A stretch of DNA of 64,000 nt from Nymphaea colorata (Eukaryota; Streptophyta; Magnoliopsida; Nymphaeales; Nymphaeaceae): positions 24,445,703-24,509,702 of the forward strand of contig NC_045146.1 in the NCBI RefSeq assembly GCF_008831285.2, read 5' to 3'. Shown here piece by piece: positions 1 through 13,004 of the stretch. Made by a program: the position numbers and the translations under genes. The notes beneath the pieces were generated by a model. That model worked only from the letters and a program-made list of their open reading frames with translations. It was not told the origin of the DNA and ran no database searches. The first letter of the stretch is position 1. Every line of letters starts with the position of its first letter.

Positions 1-3000
1 CCTGCATAACCAAATTCAATCAACATTAATGATCAAAACAGACAGCATATATTTACATTTTCGAGAAAATAAGCCACTATAATCTTGCTTAATCCTGTAA
101 TAATAGATCCCCATTTGACCTGGGTTCAGCTAGTTTTAGACTCACAAATCCTACTAATGACTAGGCAAATTTGTCTTGCAGAACAGGCTAGAATTCTTCT
201 TGCAGCTGATCCTGAAGACTACAACAATAGACGAACTAAATTTTTTATACAGTTGTAGGATAGTTAGTTTGGAGGCCCTTACCTCAAGGTCGTCACCCAG
301 AGAAGAAACAGACGGAATTCCCCACAGTAGAGCCTTTCTGCACAGTCTGAGTGCAGAATGAAGGTCCCTGATGTGACCCCATTTTGGTTCCTTAAACAAA
401 CCTGCATTGACATAGAAACAGATAATTGAGTATTTTGACGAGCAAAAATGATCAAAGCAATGGTTCTTTCAAGAATAAAAAGAATTATGGGAAATGCGGA
501 TGGGCATGGAGAGTTCAGAGAACAACAAAGAGAATTTTAGTTCTTAGACAACTAAAGAAAAAAAAATCATATTATATGAATGGCTCGCGTGACATGGAAT
601 CACGATATCAAGGAAGACGAGAGTGAGAGAGAAGAGACAGAGGACGGGGCACGGGTGTGGAGGAAGAGGTCTTACCATATTCATCTAGGGGTGCCTCATC
701 ATAGTAACGTGTCATTGCAAACGCAGAAGCTGTCCTCCCAAAGTTTGTGCCACCATGATACTGTTCATGACGTTGAAATGTTAATAGCACTGTGTTTCAA
801 AGCAAACTATCCAAAAAAAAAAAAACCAAAAGATCGAGATTCAGAAACACAATCTTTTGAATGCGGCTCTGCAAAGTTACCATGTAATAGTTGACGTGCG
901 AGCCATTTTTGGAGAAAAAGCGAGCCACAGAAAATGCAAGATCTTCAGCTGATCTTTGTGAGGGAGGGTCACCGAAGACTCGATACCTTGATTCACCAAC
1001 CATTGCATCTGATTAGCTACAGCGTAATGAACATGCTCAACTCTTCTTGAGATTCTATTTACTGTACTAATTTACTCTATGACAGTAGATCCTCGGTTAC
1101 TCCAGAATTGGTTTTCGTGCTTAATTAGAGTGGAGAAAGAAACAGCAGAATAAGAGAGGAAATGGCATCAGAAATCAACCACAAAAATGATTTTTTAGTT
1201 CCTCAATTATAAATCCATTTCTGAAATTTTACACGGAAAATGAGATTGAAGACAATATAAGTTGAGATTATTTCATCAGTTCATGTAATTGTTTTTGTTA
1301 GTGGATTATAATAATGCTCTCTTCTTCTGGTGTCAAACCTTGGATTACTCAGAACTACTAACAGTAGTTAGTGCTCTGTTCTACTGATTTCATAAAAATC
1401 AAGCAAACTGAAAAACCGCGGTGATACTTAAGTGTGAGGAACTGAGGATCTAATAAATATCAACTGCAGCGAATTCTAGTAATGGTTTCTCATCAAACAG
1501 GGGAATGAAATGTTGATTTGAGTGATTCACAAGTGCCAACGTAGCCGATCATCTTAAGAAGTTTCTATAAGAAAAGGTTAGCCAGAGGCCCTACTGAGCT
1601 GTCCAGTTCTCTGTCCACAGTGCCGGCTTGTCTGGTGAATTAGGTCCATCGAATGTGTCCCCACAGTTCCTCCCGTTGCATGAGTTAATCTGAAAAGTTG
1701 AACAAAAGTAAAGTCCTTAAGTTTCCCAGAAATCTAATAAGCATGCGTCATGGCATCATGCACACTTCGAGTTGATACAATGTACAGATTTTGGACTAGA
1801 GAAAGATTATGATGTTTAGGCAAATCAAGTTTTAACCGAGAAAACTCTTTGTTGGCATTATAGTACATGTTGGGGGCTACCTCATTTTAACTGTTGGTGG
1901 GCGTTTCTTTACCTCATATTTAAACTCCAAGGTGGTTTTAGATTATGGGATGTGAGATTTGAAGATTACAAATTTTTTGATTTTTTATAAGGATCTGAAA
2001 TTTTTTGCTTGAAAGATGCATTGATTTCATCATCAATTTGTAATCCTTGCTCTTTAAAATCAATGAACAGATCTAAAGTCAGACCGTGATTTTTAAAAAT
2101 TTAAAAAACTACAAATGAAGGAAAAATAAATTAAGTGAGAAAGTCGTAATACAAACATAATATTAAGTAGATTTGCAAGAAATAGAAATTAGAAAATGGA
2201 AGAAAACTGTTTGACATTAAAAAAACATGAAAAAATGAAAAAAAAAACTAAAAGAAAACCATTTTTTCGCTTTTTAAAAAAACACGGCGTTCTTTAAAGT
2301 TTTAAAAGGCAAATTTATCTATCGCGTTTTTTTTTTTAAATCTTTGACTTCATTTCCCGAGTTTTTTTTTCTCTTTCAGCCACTCTGTACCTTCTGAATT
2401 TTTTTAATCAAAATATAATTTACTTACAATTGGATCAGGTGCATCCCGTTGCTTGCACATGATCCAAGGCACTCCAGTGTCGAGACCAACAGCCATTTTC
2501 CCTGCCCATTGGACGTACTCGACTCCATTCTGGTGATAAGCCTCCTGAATGGAGTTGTATTCATTCTCAATCTGCATTCAATTGCCAACAGATGAAAGTA
2601 AGTCCCTTAACTGTTTGTTTGGTAATTATTTTCCCCAGGAAAAGCTTCTACGCTTGATCAAACTACAAACCTGGGAGAGAATTATGGGTCCTCCTTGAGA
2701 AGCAAACAACTTCTCTTTCTTCATCTTCTTTACGATCATCCTTGAGAATCTCTCCATGTGATACTGCAGCCATATAATTCCTTCAATTGTTTATAGTAAC
2801 TTGTGTGCATGCACGCCTCCAATACGGATGTGCATTGAAGACCTCAACCATATGGAATCTTTTGCAGAAAAAATATTACCTTGAAAGGCTCATTGTTGGA
2901 TCTGAATGTGATGTTCTTCACCTCTCTCAGCCAGTATGGAAATCCTCTATACAATGTATTGAACTATTTGTTAGTCAACACAGAATATAACAAAATCCAT

Positions 3001-4197
3001 ACAAAATAAGTGCAGCAGAAGTAAATGGTAGATTGCAGTGATAGATAAAAGCAGCAAATCTTCACAAACAGAAACCAGCTTTTCTTTTTTGCAATCACTT
3101 TCCTGCAACGAACATGGCAGTATATGGGTCAAGACTAGACTTACCCAAAGTTCCATTCGGCCTCAATGAAGGGTCCAATTCTGAGGGTAACATACAGCCC
3201 ATGCTCTTGGACTATCTTGATGAACTTGACCACATCATATCTTTCTTCAAATACATACTGCATTGCCAGACAACTGCTAATAAAATGGCTGCATCTTCCA
3301 TTTTATCTCTCTCATGCTCCTCACAAAAATGCTGTTGGATTCCTTACCTTGCCTTCAACAGGCTCATGAAGGTTCCAGAACACATAAGTTTGGATCACAT
3401 TGATTCCTCCATGTTTAGCTTTTTGGATCAAATCAGGCCACATCTGGTACAATTTCAATCCTCAAAATTTTAGCATCCATCCCCACCAGGAAAAGAAGAT
3501 AGTAATCAAAGAAGATAAGAGCCTCACATGTTGTCTTTATCTTTCAACACTCCCAAAATATGACCTATAGGGGTTATCTTCAACTGAAGTTTGCAACACA
3601 ACCTAACTAGCCGAGTGCTTTACATAAGAATGTAACTAAGTTGGCAGAACAGAAAATAGGCTGAAGTAAGTTGGAAGTTATCTAGATAAGAATGTAACCC
3701 AAGTTCAATGATCGGGCTTGGTGCCGATCACATAATTGTTAAGTGCTAGAAAGTGGTTGAGAATGAAATAGTTATATGATCGGTGTCATGACAATGTTTA
3801 TGAGATTGGCGATGATCACATGCCAAGTTCGATCAGGACATGAAAACATGTGGAGCACGCCATTGATGGGTTGATAGCTCTCATGTTGCAACGTAACAAT
3901 CACATGCATCTTTTGTAACACTAACTATCTAAGCTAAGCTTTTGCTTTGCCTGTTCTCCGAATAGGCAAAACATATGCGTACATGAATGGAGATATGTGC
4001 TTATAAGAGATCGAAGTCATTACGTCGGGAGTACTTCGGGGGTAATGAATGGATCCCGAGAAGAGAAGCATCCGCCGGCCATTGATGATGAGAGACCTTC
4101 CATCATAGGTGACTCCGTTCTTGGATCCTTGTGCCAGTACAGATAGAGAGAAGAGCAGCAAGCTGAAGAGCTTGACGTTAATCAAGCTCTTCAACAT
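1..4197 (-). CDS. BGAL: Beta-galactosidase (GH35), 5' part, truncated by window edge
   Basis: Secreted glycoside hydrolase family 35 enzyme that removes terminal beta-galactose from cell-wall polysaccharides or glycoproteins in the apoplast. Exons read on the minus strand: 4197-4024, 3443-3348, 3257-3145, 2946-2880, 2763-2671, 2571-2428, 1689-1595, 986-881, 760-676, 401-283; an acceptor at positions 2-3 suggests the next exon begins at base 1. These 1092 bases give 364 residues in frame. A hydrophobic signal peptide covers about residues 1-22, followed by [14 protein letters not shown] and SGSIHYPRS. The GH35 signature [13 protein letters not shown] is at 174-186, with E185 as the expected acid/base. 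E256 in LWTENW is the expected nucleophile, and [10 protein letters not shown] follows. [12 protein letters not shown] and DEAPLDEYG resemble the plant BGAL7/11/13/15 group (from memory, not searched). The C-terminal domains lie outside the window. No frameshift or internal stop was seen. Confidence 0.95.
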
Positions 4198-6396
4198 GAT
4201 TAATCAAATTTGCCTTGTGCCACTCTTCCCTCTATTGTTTCTGCAGCTTCGCCCTCTCTTATTAATGGGATTTGAAGGGGAGTCCTTGAAGGCACCAATG
4301 GGGCTCCTCAGGGAACCCTGGTGCAGAGAGAGGCCTTCAAACAGCAGCTGCTAATGGTGTTTTAAACCATTAATTAAATAGTTAAGCGCGAGAAGATCGG
4401 GGTTTGTATGAGCTTGTTTATGTTGGTCAAGAAATGGTGATTAACTAATTAACTACTGAGCTTAGATGTCTCTGGTTGGCCCCATGTTCTGTAATGGGAG
4501 TCCTACAGATGCTCCTTGAATTTCTAATAAAAGAAGAAACGGTTCTTGGTGAAATCTGTTATTGACTTAGTCTCTCTCTCTCTCGCTCTCTCTGTATCTC
4601 TTAGAAGTAGGAAGATTCTGAGGGTTTTGGTCCAAGAGGCACCACATTTCTTGGGGAGACTAAGTAAAAAAAGAAAAGAAAAAAAAAAATGTGGATGGGA
4701 TGGGATGGGATGAAACTGAGGAAAGATTTGCTCTTTCAGCTGTTTCTTTTTGCCCCCAAATACACGTAATTTTTTGAAATTTCTAGAATAATTAATTTAG
4801 ATTTCTTCTTCAGGCAAATAGCTATTCCATCCCAATTAACTGTTGCTTCTGTAATTTGCTGATGATTTCATTATTGTATTAAAAGGACAACCAAAAAAAA
4901 AATCAACGAAGTTTTGGCTAGCGAACTTTATCTAAATTTGTCTGAAGATTAGATTAGAAAAATGAAGAAAATTTACCATTCGAGATTTGAAAATTACGTT
5001 GTGGTAACCAGCCTTGAATCAAGAGCGAACTATCATAACCAAATTAGTACTAGAAATTATTTTCTTAGGGATCTACCTTAAATTTCTGCAGTATAGAGTA
5101 ACCGCACATTGCCTAATCAAATGGATGGACATTGGATATAGGATTTTTATTTGAAAATGAATTCGAATATAATCCAATACTATTTAAGCTCAAAGCTGAA
5201 TCCAAAATCCGCTAGGATGTCATTTATTAAATTCAAATTTGATTTGATTTCTTTTTTTTTCATATCTGATTTTTTTGAAACAATTCATTCGGATGTCCAA
5301 TCTCCAATCCCAATCAGATTGATTGACGTCTCCTACCTTATTCTAACAATTATGCTTAATTCAGATCACATATTAGATGACACCTGAGTTTCTATCAAAT
5401 CTCATCGATACATAAGTGCATTTAAAGTATTCTTCATGGACTCTGCCAGGACCATGATTTCTTACTACCAAGGGTTGACGCATAGACCATTCTTGCATCA
5501 ATCTTCTCGTGGAATAGCACAGTAAAATTATTACTTTATATCGTTCAGCGTTAGCAATTAAAATGTTTGATTGTTATTTATATACATAAAAATCTTGTTT
5601 CTGTGCATAGAAATCACAACTATTGTATTGATAAGGGATCATGTTCCACCTTCATATGCTGCTCAATGGCAACTACTTGGTATATGTAGAATCTAAAAAT
5701 TTGATGCTTCAAGTTGTGCTTCTCTTATATGCATGGAGAGGCTTGCTTAGTGCAATAGGAGGAGCACTTGAGTTGTAGAGACAACTATAATAAGATATAT
5801 TGAAAAACATGCACATTTTAAATTGTTACGAGAACGACACGTGCCAACGGCTCAATGGGCCGCTGTTTTTTAATATAAATTTGAAAAAAAAAAAAGAGAA
5901 AAGGGAAATAAGGTGGGGTTAAAGAATTTGCTGCTGACAGGAAAGATCTAACGTTCAAGCTGGTGGTGAGACCTCAAGTTATGATCACATACAATCTATC
6001 AAGCATATCTAACTTTCAGACCAGCCACCAAGGTTGAGTTTCTTGGTTCCTTCCATTCAACCACAGGTAGCTCAGACTGAAAACTAAGTTAGCTAAACTT
6101 GTTGTTTCAGTTGTAGACATGCATGTACTTAGTGGCCGTAGCCACATGGTGGCTGGTGCCAACCACACAAAATTAGTTTAATATATATGTTAATGTTTTG
6201 ATATATTTGTTTGTTATACTTGTAAGTGCCTAAAGAAATTATAGGTATTGAATGAGTGCCTCAACCAGAAAAAATTTCTAGCTCAACTAGTGCATGTATT
6301 ATATATAGAGAAGTTAGTCCTAGATGCTCTTTTTTTGAGGCCGAGAAAAGCCTCCTTTCACCTTGTTAATTAGGGGGTTGGACTAAAGACCTTTGT

Positions 6397-6547
6397 GGCC
6401 GTTTGATAATGAGAATACTAATATATTGTTTCATATAACTACCCAATGATTAGGGCACATCATGTTAAAATGTTTCATGAATTTGCATCAATTTTTAGAA
6501 CATATGCATGATGTAGTATGTTCCTATTCATATTGCCAAACAGGCTC
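6397..6547. mobile_element. Possible small MITE
   Basis: The left end reads GGCCGTTTGATAATGAGAATA. The reverse complement of the right end reads GAGCCTGTTTGGCAATATGA, an imperfect terminal inverted repeat of the kind seen in Tourist- or hAT-like MITEs. The interior is AT-rich and non-coding. I could not find a matching target-site duplication on both sides, so the exact borders are uncertain. Confidence 0.35.
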
Positions 6548-7243
6548 TTAGAGTTAAAAAAAAAGAGTTGAGTTGAGAAGAACTCAGCATTCAGAGTGCA
6601 TATATTGTTATAAGCTGGTAATTGTTACTCACAACCATCAATAAGTGTGCCCTCTCGTAGCATAAACTGTTAGATTGATTGGTAGGTGAACGAATTTACA
6701 AAAAGAAGTGAAAAACCAATAATTAGTCACGCAAAAGCAACTTGCATGATTTCAGTTACTTAAATGTGCAAAGACGGTTTACCATTGTCAATTTATTAAA
6801 TGCAAGTAAGTTTTGATTGATTGATTGATTAATGTAGTTGAATTCTATCAATTTAAGTTGATCCTTATTGTAGGGAAACTAAATTGCTATGCACATCCAA
6901 TGAAGAAAGAGATGAGACAATGGTAAACCATTCGCCATGCATTGTTTTGAACGTTAGTTGACGTGCTAAAGCCATGTTTCGAAGGGTTGGGTCAGCTTTC
7001 CATGACGACCTTTGACCTGGCTTGTTAATGGTAAGATTTGAGTTGAATGACTACATGGACATTCGTAATTGAATTAGATCCGATATATTAAGGTGGCATT
7101 TGATTTTATACTAAGGGGACATTAAGTTGAACATTGTCTCGATATAGACAATCAAAATAAAAATATTAAGTAGATATTTTAAGTCTTGAGATGATGAATA
7201 ATGAAAACACTCACATGCCTGCGCGCAAGCATTCCGCCGCTCT

Positions 7244-7350
7244 CACGTGGGAAGACGCCACCGGAATCCACCAACGCCATCGGAGAAGGGCTGGTTGGTG
7301 GGCGGCTTCTCACACGTGTGGGGGGCAAGTGAGGATCCCGCCCACCAACC
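7244..7350. promoter_or_regulatory. G-box/AC-element block upstream of DHQ synthase
   Basis: Two CACGTG G-boxes lie at 7244-7249 and 7313-7318. The second sits in the longer palindrome CACACGTGTG. It is flanked by a perfect 13-bp inverted repeat, GGTTGGTGGGCGG at 7293-7305 and CCGCCCACCAACC at 7338-7350. Each arm contains ACCAACC, the AC-II element known as an R2R3-MYB site in phenylpropanoid genes. A DRE core ACCGAC overlaps the right arm at 7348-7353. The block starts about 660 and ends about 550 bp before the DHQ synthase ATG. That it regulates this gene is inference. Confidence 0.5.
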
Positions 7351-7900
7351 GACGACCGTAACAGCCCACTGCTTGACCATAACCAAGGCCCCTTCCTTCG
7401 TCTTAATTACGATATTACCCTGAGTGATTTCTTTCGGGGACATGGATTCGGCATTAACCCATTTCGGATCCAAATCTGATGTGCTGGAACGAGGTTTGCA
7501 CATGAATAAAGTGAGCCAGGTTTCGGGTCCAATCACATTGACCCGGTACTTGCTCTGGGAGTGTTATTTTTTCAGAACCAAAAGTTGTAAATTTTCAGGT
7601 GGATTCCATGAGAGACGTATGGGTATTTCCGTAAATTAAACAAGCGGCTAAGTAAATCTTGAGAAGGGTAGACTGGTCAGTTTTTGGACGTATCGGTCTT
7701 TTTGCAGAACATGGCGGCATTTCGGGTAAAGTTTACTTCCCAGCTCCTCACCTACCGAGTAGCGGTGGCGGAGCTGATGGCTGACGACGACCCCGGCCCT
7801 AAGAAAAGTCGATGCGGCGGGAGTTGCAGAGGGAAGAAGGAGGAGGAGGAGGAGAGCGCTGAGAACCCTCGACTCCCTCGTCTCTCGAAATCCTATCTCC

Positions 7901-10900
7901 ATGGCGGCGATTGCCAACCACAGCGTCGTTTCTTCGTCGGGCTGCAACACTCTGTCTCCTCTTCGTCGCCGCGGGTCGAAGGGCGTCTCGCTTCGTTTTC
8001 ACGATTCCCACGGGGATCGTCCCTCGCTTCGGTCGTCGTCCTTCAATCCTCGTTTTCCTTCTTCGAATTCGTCTATTCATCTTTCCGTGGGAACTCGAAG
8101 GACTTGCGTCGAGCCGGTGAGGCTTTCGGCGAGTTCCGCCCAGACGATGGAGCCCGCGAAGCCTGTTTCGAGCCCGACGCTCGAGACGATCGTGGACGTT
8201 GATCTGGGGAGCAGGAGTTACCCTATCTACATTGGGTCCGGCCTTCTTCGCGAGCCTCAGTTTCTTCAGAGGTAATTGGAGATAGAGTTCCCAATTTTTT
8301 GTTTGCGATTCCCCTTTTTTTGCTCTCTTTTTGGTTCGTAATTGTGACAGCCCGATTGCTCCAAGTTATGAGAAATTGACACCGATGTGCTGAAAATTGA
8401 ATAAAACCCTTCTCCCGGCTGAAACGAGCTCATTTCCCAGGTGATGGGGAATTTGCTTGGAAACGCATCTGTGCACTTGATACTTCCAACTAGTGGTTCT
8501 TACGCGCTTGAGAAGGTTCCGGTTTCACCTCGGGAACAGTTTTCCCGGAAGGCACTTTTCATGTAGTGGAATAATTTATCCAGAATTGTGTTTCTCGTGG
8601 GCAAGTGCTACCTCCAGTATGTCCGTCCTCCGGCCATTGCTTTGAAGTTTATGATATGTAAATCAATCTTCGTTGGAAAATTTGCTTTGTATTTTGTGAA
8701 TTGAACTGATGATTGACTGAATGCTTGGTTGGAAGGGTGAGATTTCGTTCAATACATGTGCTCATTTATGTCAAACATTCGCATTTGGACAATGTTTAGT
8801 TTGAATTGTGGAGCTAAGAAAGATAATGTGATCATTTACTTGCCTGCAGGCATGTTAAGGGGAAGAGAGTCCTTGTTGTGACAAACACCAAAGTTGCTCC
8901 TCTGTATCTTGACAAAGTCGTAGACGCCTTAACACGTGGAAACTCGAACGTTTCAGTTGATTCTGTAGTTCTACCAGATGGGGAGAAGTATAAAGACATG
9001 GTTGATGACAAACTAAAATATGGTTTTTCAAGTTTAAGCTCCATTGTTTGTTAAATTATCCTAAACGTTTGTCCCGATTGTGTGATAGGACACTCTGATG
9101 AAGATTTTCGACAAGGCCATTGAGACTCGTTTGGACCGCCGTTGTACATTTGTCGCTCTTGGAGGTGGTGTGATTGGTGATATGTGTGGTTATGCTGCTG
9201 CATCTTTCCTCCGTGGTGTTAACTTCATCCAGATTCCAACTACACTTATGGCTCAGGTTTGTCATCTACGCCCTACTTGTGAACTACCTACCAAAATTTT
9301 TTTTATTTCGGTCAGTTCTTGTTACGCTCTCAGGCTGTCCTTGTGTAGGTCGATTCTTCCGTTGGTGGTAAAACTGGAATAAATCATCGGCTTGGGAAAA
9401 ACCTAATTGGTGCCTTTTACCAACCACAATGTGTGTTAATAGATACAGACACATTGAATACGTTGCCTGATAGAGAACTAGCTTCTGGGATTGCTGAAGT
9501 CATCAAGTATGGTCTGATCAGAGATGCACCCTTTTTCGAGTGGCAAGAGAAGAATATGCAGGCTTTATTAGCGAGGTAGTATGTGTAATGTTCTACTTTT
9601 GCAGTCTGGATTTCATGTTCTAATCAAATAATTTTTCCATAATATTTATGTCTGCTCACAAGGCATGCTTGCAAGCCCATCCTTTGATAATGATCATTTA
9701 AAGAATAAAAAAGTGGTAACTGCATGGTATTATGATTTTTCCTTGTAGAATAAACAATTGCAAACACGCCCCTTTATCGTCCCTTATGCACCAGTTGGGA
9801 ATATAAACATAATTGGCTTCTTATTATGCTAAAGTGTATCATGCGCTGTTCCACTGAGTTATGAGTTGATTTTTTTCCAGGGATCCAAGTGCTTTGGCAT
9901 ATGCCATCATGCGTTCATGCCAAAACAAGGCAGAGGTTGTCTCAGAAGATGAAAAGGAAAGTGGAATGCGTGCAACTTTGAACTTGGGCCACACATTCGG
10001 GCATGTAAGTTTACAGGCTTTTTTTAGCCACCCTTTGAAGTTTAACCCCAGATTGACCAAGTTCAGTCATATTCTGCTATTTTATTGAGTCGAATCTTGG
10101 ATTCTGCATATACAATGTGCAGCCTTGTGGTCTCATAACTGTAAATTGACAGAGCCGAATGCCTTGAGGCATTCTTTGAAGTCCAGGCTTTTTTTATCCT
10201 TTATTTCTTGTGGCTTTTAAAGGTTTACTAGCCTTCCCAGGATAGTTGTTTCAAATTTACAGTTTAAAGATCATCTCATCTTTTTCACTATCAGGAATTT
10301 TCCCTGGCAACCAAACAAGGATGATGGGAACAACCACTGCCATACTCTGTGCTTTTTAAAGTTCTTGGAAACCAATCTGAAGTACTGTTTCTCTTGATAT
10401 TCGAGAAACTAAATTAATAGCTTCTGTTGTCATCATTTTTAATATCCTGCAGATCAGTGGCATGATTTTTACTGTGAAGACACTAGGAGATGCAATGGTA
10501 GCTAAGTCTTAGAGATGATGCTTGTGGAAGAAAATTGCATAAATATGTTGTGAAGCAAATTATTTATGCCCTTGGTGATGGTTGCTCTGGGCTATATATG
10601 TCTACAGTTACGGTAAATTTGCATTGTATAAGCCTATAAGGTGTTCCTTGCTAGCAAAGGTATCCACCTGCTTTGCTTTGGACTATAAACTTCAAGTCCA
10701 GGAGGTTTAACATTCAGTAGCACCATAAGGCTCTTGGCACAAACTAGTAGGGATCTGCTTATCGGCCCTAACACAGCTTGCGAATTAAAATCACAGCTAA
10801 GTTGGTTATTATTATTAAAATGGCTAAATATGAAAAGCTGATGGCTGAATGAGATACGGTTGCCTTTGCATGAGGAGTGTAGTTTTTATGTACTTTATGA

Positions 10901-11783
10901 GGCATTGCCTTTGCACAAGGGAGACAGTCTTAGACTCTTGTGTGCCTCGATGAGCCATTTGCAAATTCTGGTGGTAGACACCTAATTGTTTCTTCTTTTA
11001 AACCTTTAATTAAGTGGGTGATGTAATTTCATGAGGACATTAAAACCGTCACTGAGCTTGATTCTCTATTTTTTTTCTTACTGGAGAGCTGCTTTTCTTA
11101 AGAATATCTGTTTTAGCTGTTAAGATCTCTTGGTCCAACTATAAGTTGCAAGGTGGTCTGGACTGAATATTTAATGCTTTCTCACTTTTGCAGGCTATAG
11201 AAGCAGGTTTGGGATATGGCGAATGGCTTCATGGTGAAGCTGTTGCAGCTGGAATGGTACTTTATCCTTCCCTTGCAGCAATAGAGGTGCTTTTTCTGCA
11301 TGTAAAATCAATGCTCCATGATGGCTAAAAATTTACAGGTTATGGCTGTCGATATGTCACACCGCCTTGGCTGGATTGATGCTTCAATTGTGGAGCGGGT
11401 CATGCATATCACAAAAGAAGCTAAGCTCCCTACCGCACCTCCAGATGGGATGACGGTTGACACATTTAAGAATTACATGGCTGTAAGTATCCGCTGAATT
11501 GCTGATATTTGTAGCCGGTGGGACAGAGATTCTTTAAGATGAGGGATTTAATCAATTACTTGGTGAAAACTGTAGAAATTCCTTAGCATTTGAAATTTGA
11601 AGTATGTGTTATCATGCTTGATATCCTGATCCTCGTGAATTCTCTTTGCAGGTTGACAAGAAGGTTGCTGATGGACTGCTGAGGCTAATTCTTTTGAAGG
11701 GATCACTTGGCAACTGCGTTTTTACTGGAGATTATGACAGAAAGGCCCTCGATGAGACGCTTCGTGCCTTCTGCAAGTCCTAG
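7901..11783 (+). CDS. DHQS: 3-dehydroquinate synthase, plastid
   Basis: Converts DAHP to 3-dehydroquinate, the second step of the shikimate pathway, in plastids; needs NAD and a divalent metal. Eight exons: 7901-8271, 8850-9000, 9089-9256, 9349-9575, 9881-10004, 11194-11256, 11339-11482, 11652-11783. They join in frame to 459 residues, near the size of other plant enzymes with a transit peptide. The first 80 or so residues are Ser/Arg-rich and poor in acidic residues, as expected of a plastid transit peptide. The mature part starts near [18 protein letters not shown]-binding GGGVIGD is at 199-205 and [12 protein letters not shown] at 232-243. By family comparison the metal ligands are E280 (AEVIKYG), H343 (NLGHTFGH) and H360 (WLHGEAVA). 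The start was chosen as the first ATG in this frame, in good context (CCATGG). An ATG at 7711 opens an overlapping ORF in another frame. The gene is single and not fused to other shikimate steps. Confidence 0.97.
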
Positions 11784-13004
11784 TTTCTTGCCACGACGAG
11801 ATTGAGTCTGTATGTTGAAGCTACTTCTCCTGTGATCTAGGAAAATTCTTGCATGTTTAAGTTGCAACTGAGTTGTGCCTGAAAATGTAAAGGAAAACGC
11901 ATGCTTGACCATCGTCATCCGCCCTTGTCACCCTGGTTACTACCAGGTCCTTTTCGAGTATTCAGCTCATTTTAGGAATAACAGCAACGCCTGAAATCCT
12001 GGGTTTATGTAATCGTACTGAAGCCTTGGTCTTCAGTCTCCTGTATCAAGTTCCCTCCCTCATGTTTCCAAGAAGTTGCCAGTCAATCAAAAATTCGAGA
12101 TTTAGATATATTATTGCTATAAATGGAGGAAGATCGAAAATTGATGGTTATGTTGAGCAGCTCAAATTGACTTTATTTTTTGGAAGTATTTCGAGGTGTT
12201 GAATTCCTTCGGCTTGTGGAAACTTTGAGACCTCTCTCCTGATCAGCGAGGCAATATTAATACATCTCCAACTGAAAATAGCTCCCTTCGCCACAGCACT
12301 GAGCTGATTTTCCATATATACCGTAAGCCGAGTGGTCAGTGAAAAATGGTTAAAAAAGGGGGAAAATATTCCAGTGCTCTTTTTGGGTGAGCAGACAGAG
12401 AAATGCACTAACGAAAATACAAAAAAAACATGTTTTTTGTTTTTTTTTTTTGTAATATTTCACCAATCTTAAGTGAATGGATGGATGTTAGAGCATTTTT
12501 TGATAATTTTCTCAGAATCATATTAGTTTGATGCAAGACTTTCTAACTTAGATTGCCAAAAATTGTATTAGATACAAAAAACTTCAGATCATGAAAACGA
12601 GAATTGCACCAAATCCATAAGCTGTGTGACGAATGGCTTTCTTCCTTTGTTTGCCTGACAAGGAAGTGAAGGTTCTATTGCTGATTGGTCTTTCGTATAT
12701 AGGTCTCCTGTTTCTCATTTCCAACATTTGTCCTTTTAAACTTTTACACTCGTATAAGCAAAAGAAAAAAACACGAATGTCTTGCTGGTACTTTTTCAAC
12801 TATGTTTTTCCGGGCTACAAGTATTGGCCACTTCAGCCACATTTAATTACGTGAACTTCCTAAACAAGGCACCAACCGCTATAGAAGCCAAACAAGATCT
12901 CCGTCAAAAAAGGGAGCAGCATGTGGCGTCTACGGTTAATGGTTGATACGGAACAAAAGCCACTTACAACGAAAGGAAAAAAGAAATTTCATGTACAGGA
13001 AAGT
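11784..13004. other. Region between convergent gene ends
   Basis: Holds the 3' untranslated regions of DHQ synthase (plus) and the PNRC-motif gene (minus), which converge here. A homopolymer-rich stretch (runs of A and T) lies at 12418-12453. Short ORFs on both strands around 12148-12854 show no family resemblance and I treat them as chance. Confidence 0.6.

Larger units (their letters stand above)
4198..7900. other. Intergenic region between two divergent genes
   Basis: No gene is recognisable in this 3.7-kb gap between the divergent beta-galactosidase and DHQ synthase genes. It is AT-rich. It holds a CT-rich run near 4570-4595, a short TTGA repeat near 6815-6832, a possible MITE at 6397-6547, and a G+C-rich promoter-like block at 7225-7360. 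A minus-strand ORF of 97 codons at 7243-7536 lies over the promoter block and resembles nothing I know. Confidence 0.6.

Noticed and set aside
7243-7536. 97-codon minus-strand ORF upstream of DHQ synthase
   Set aside because: It lies over the promoter-like palindromes, has no recognisable domain, and its openness follows from local G+C content.
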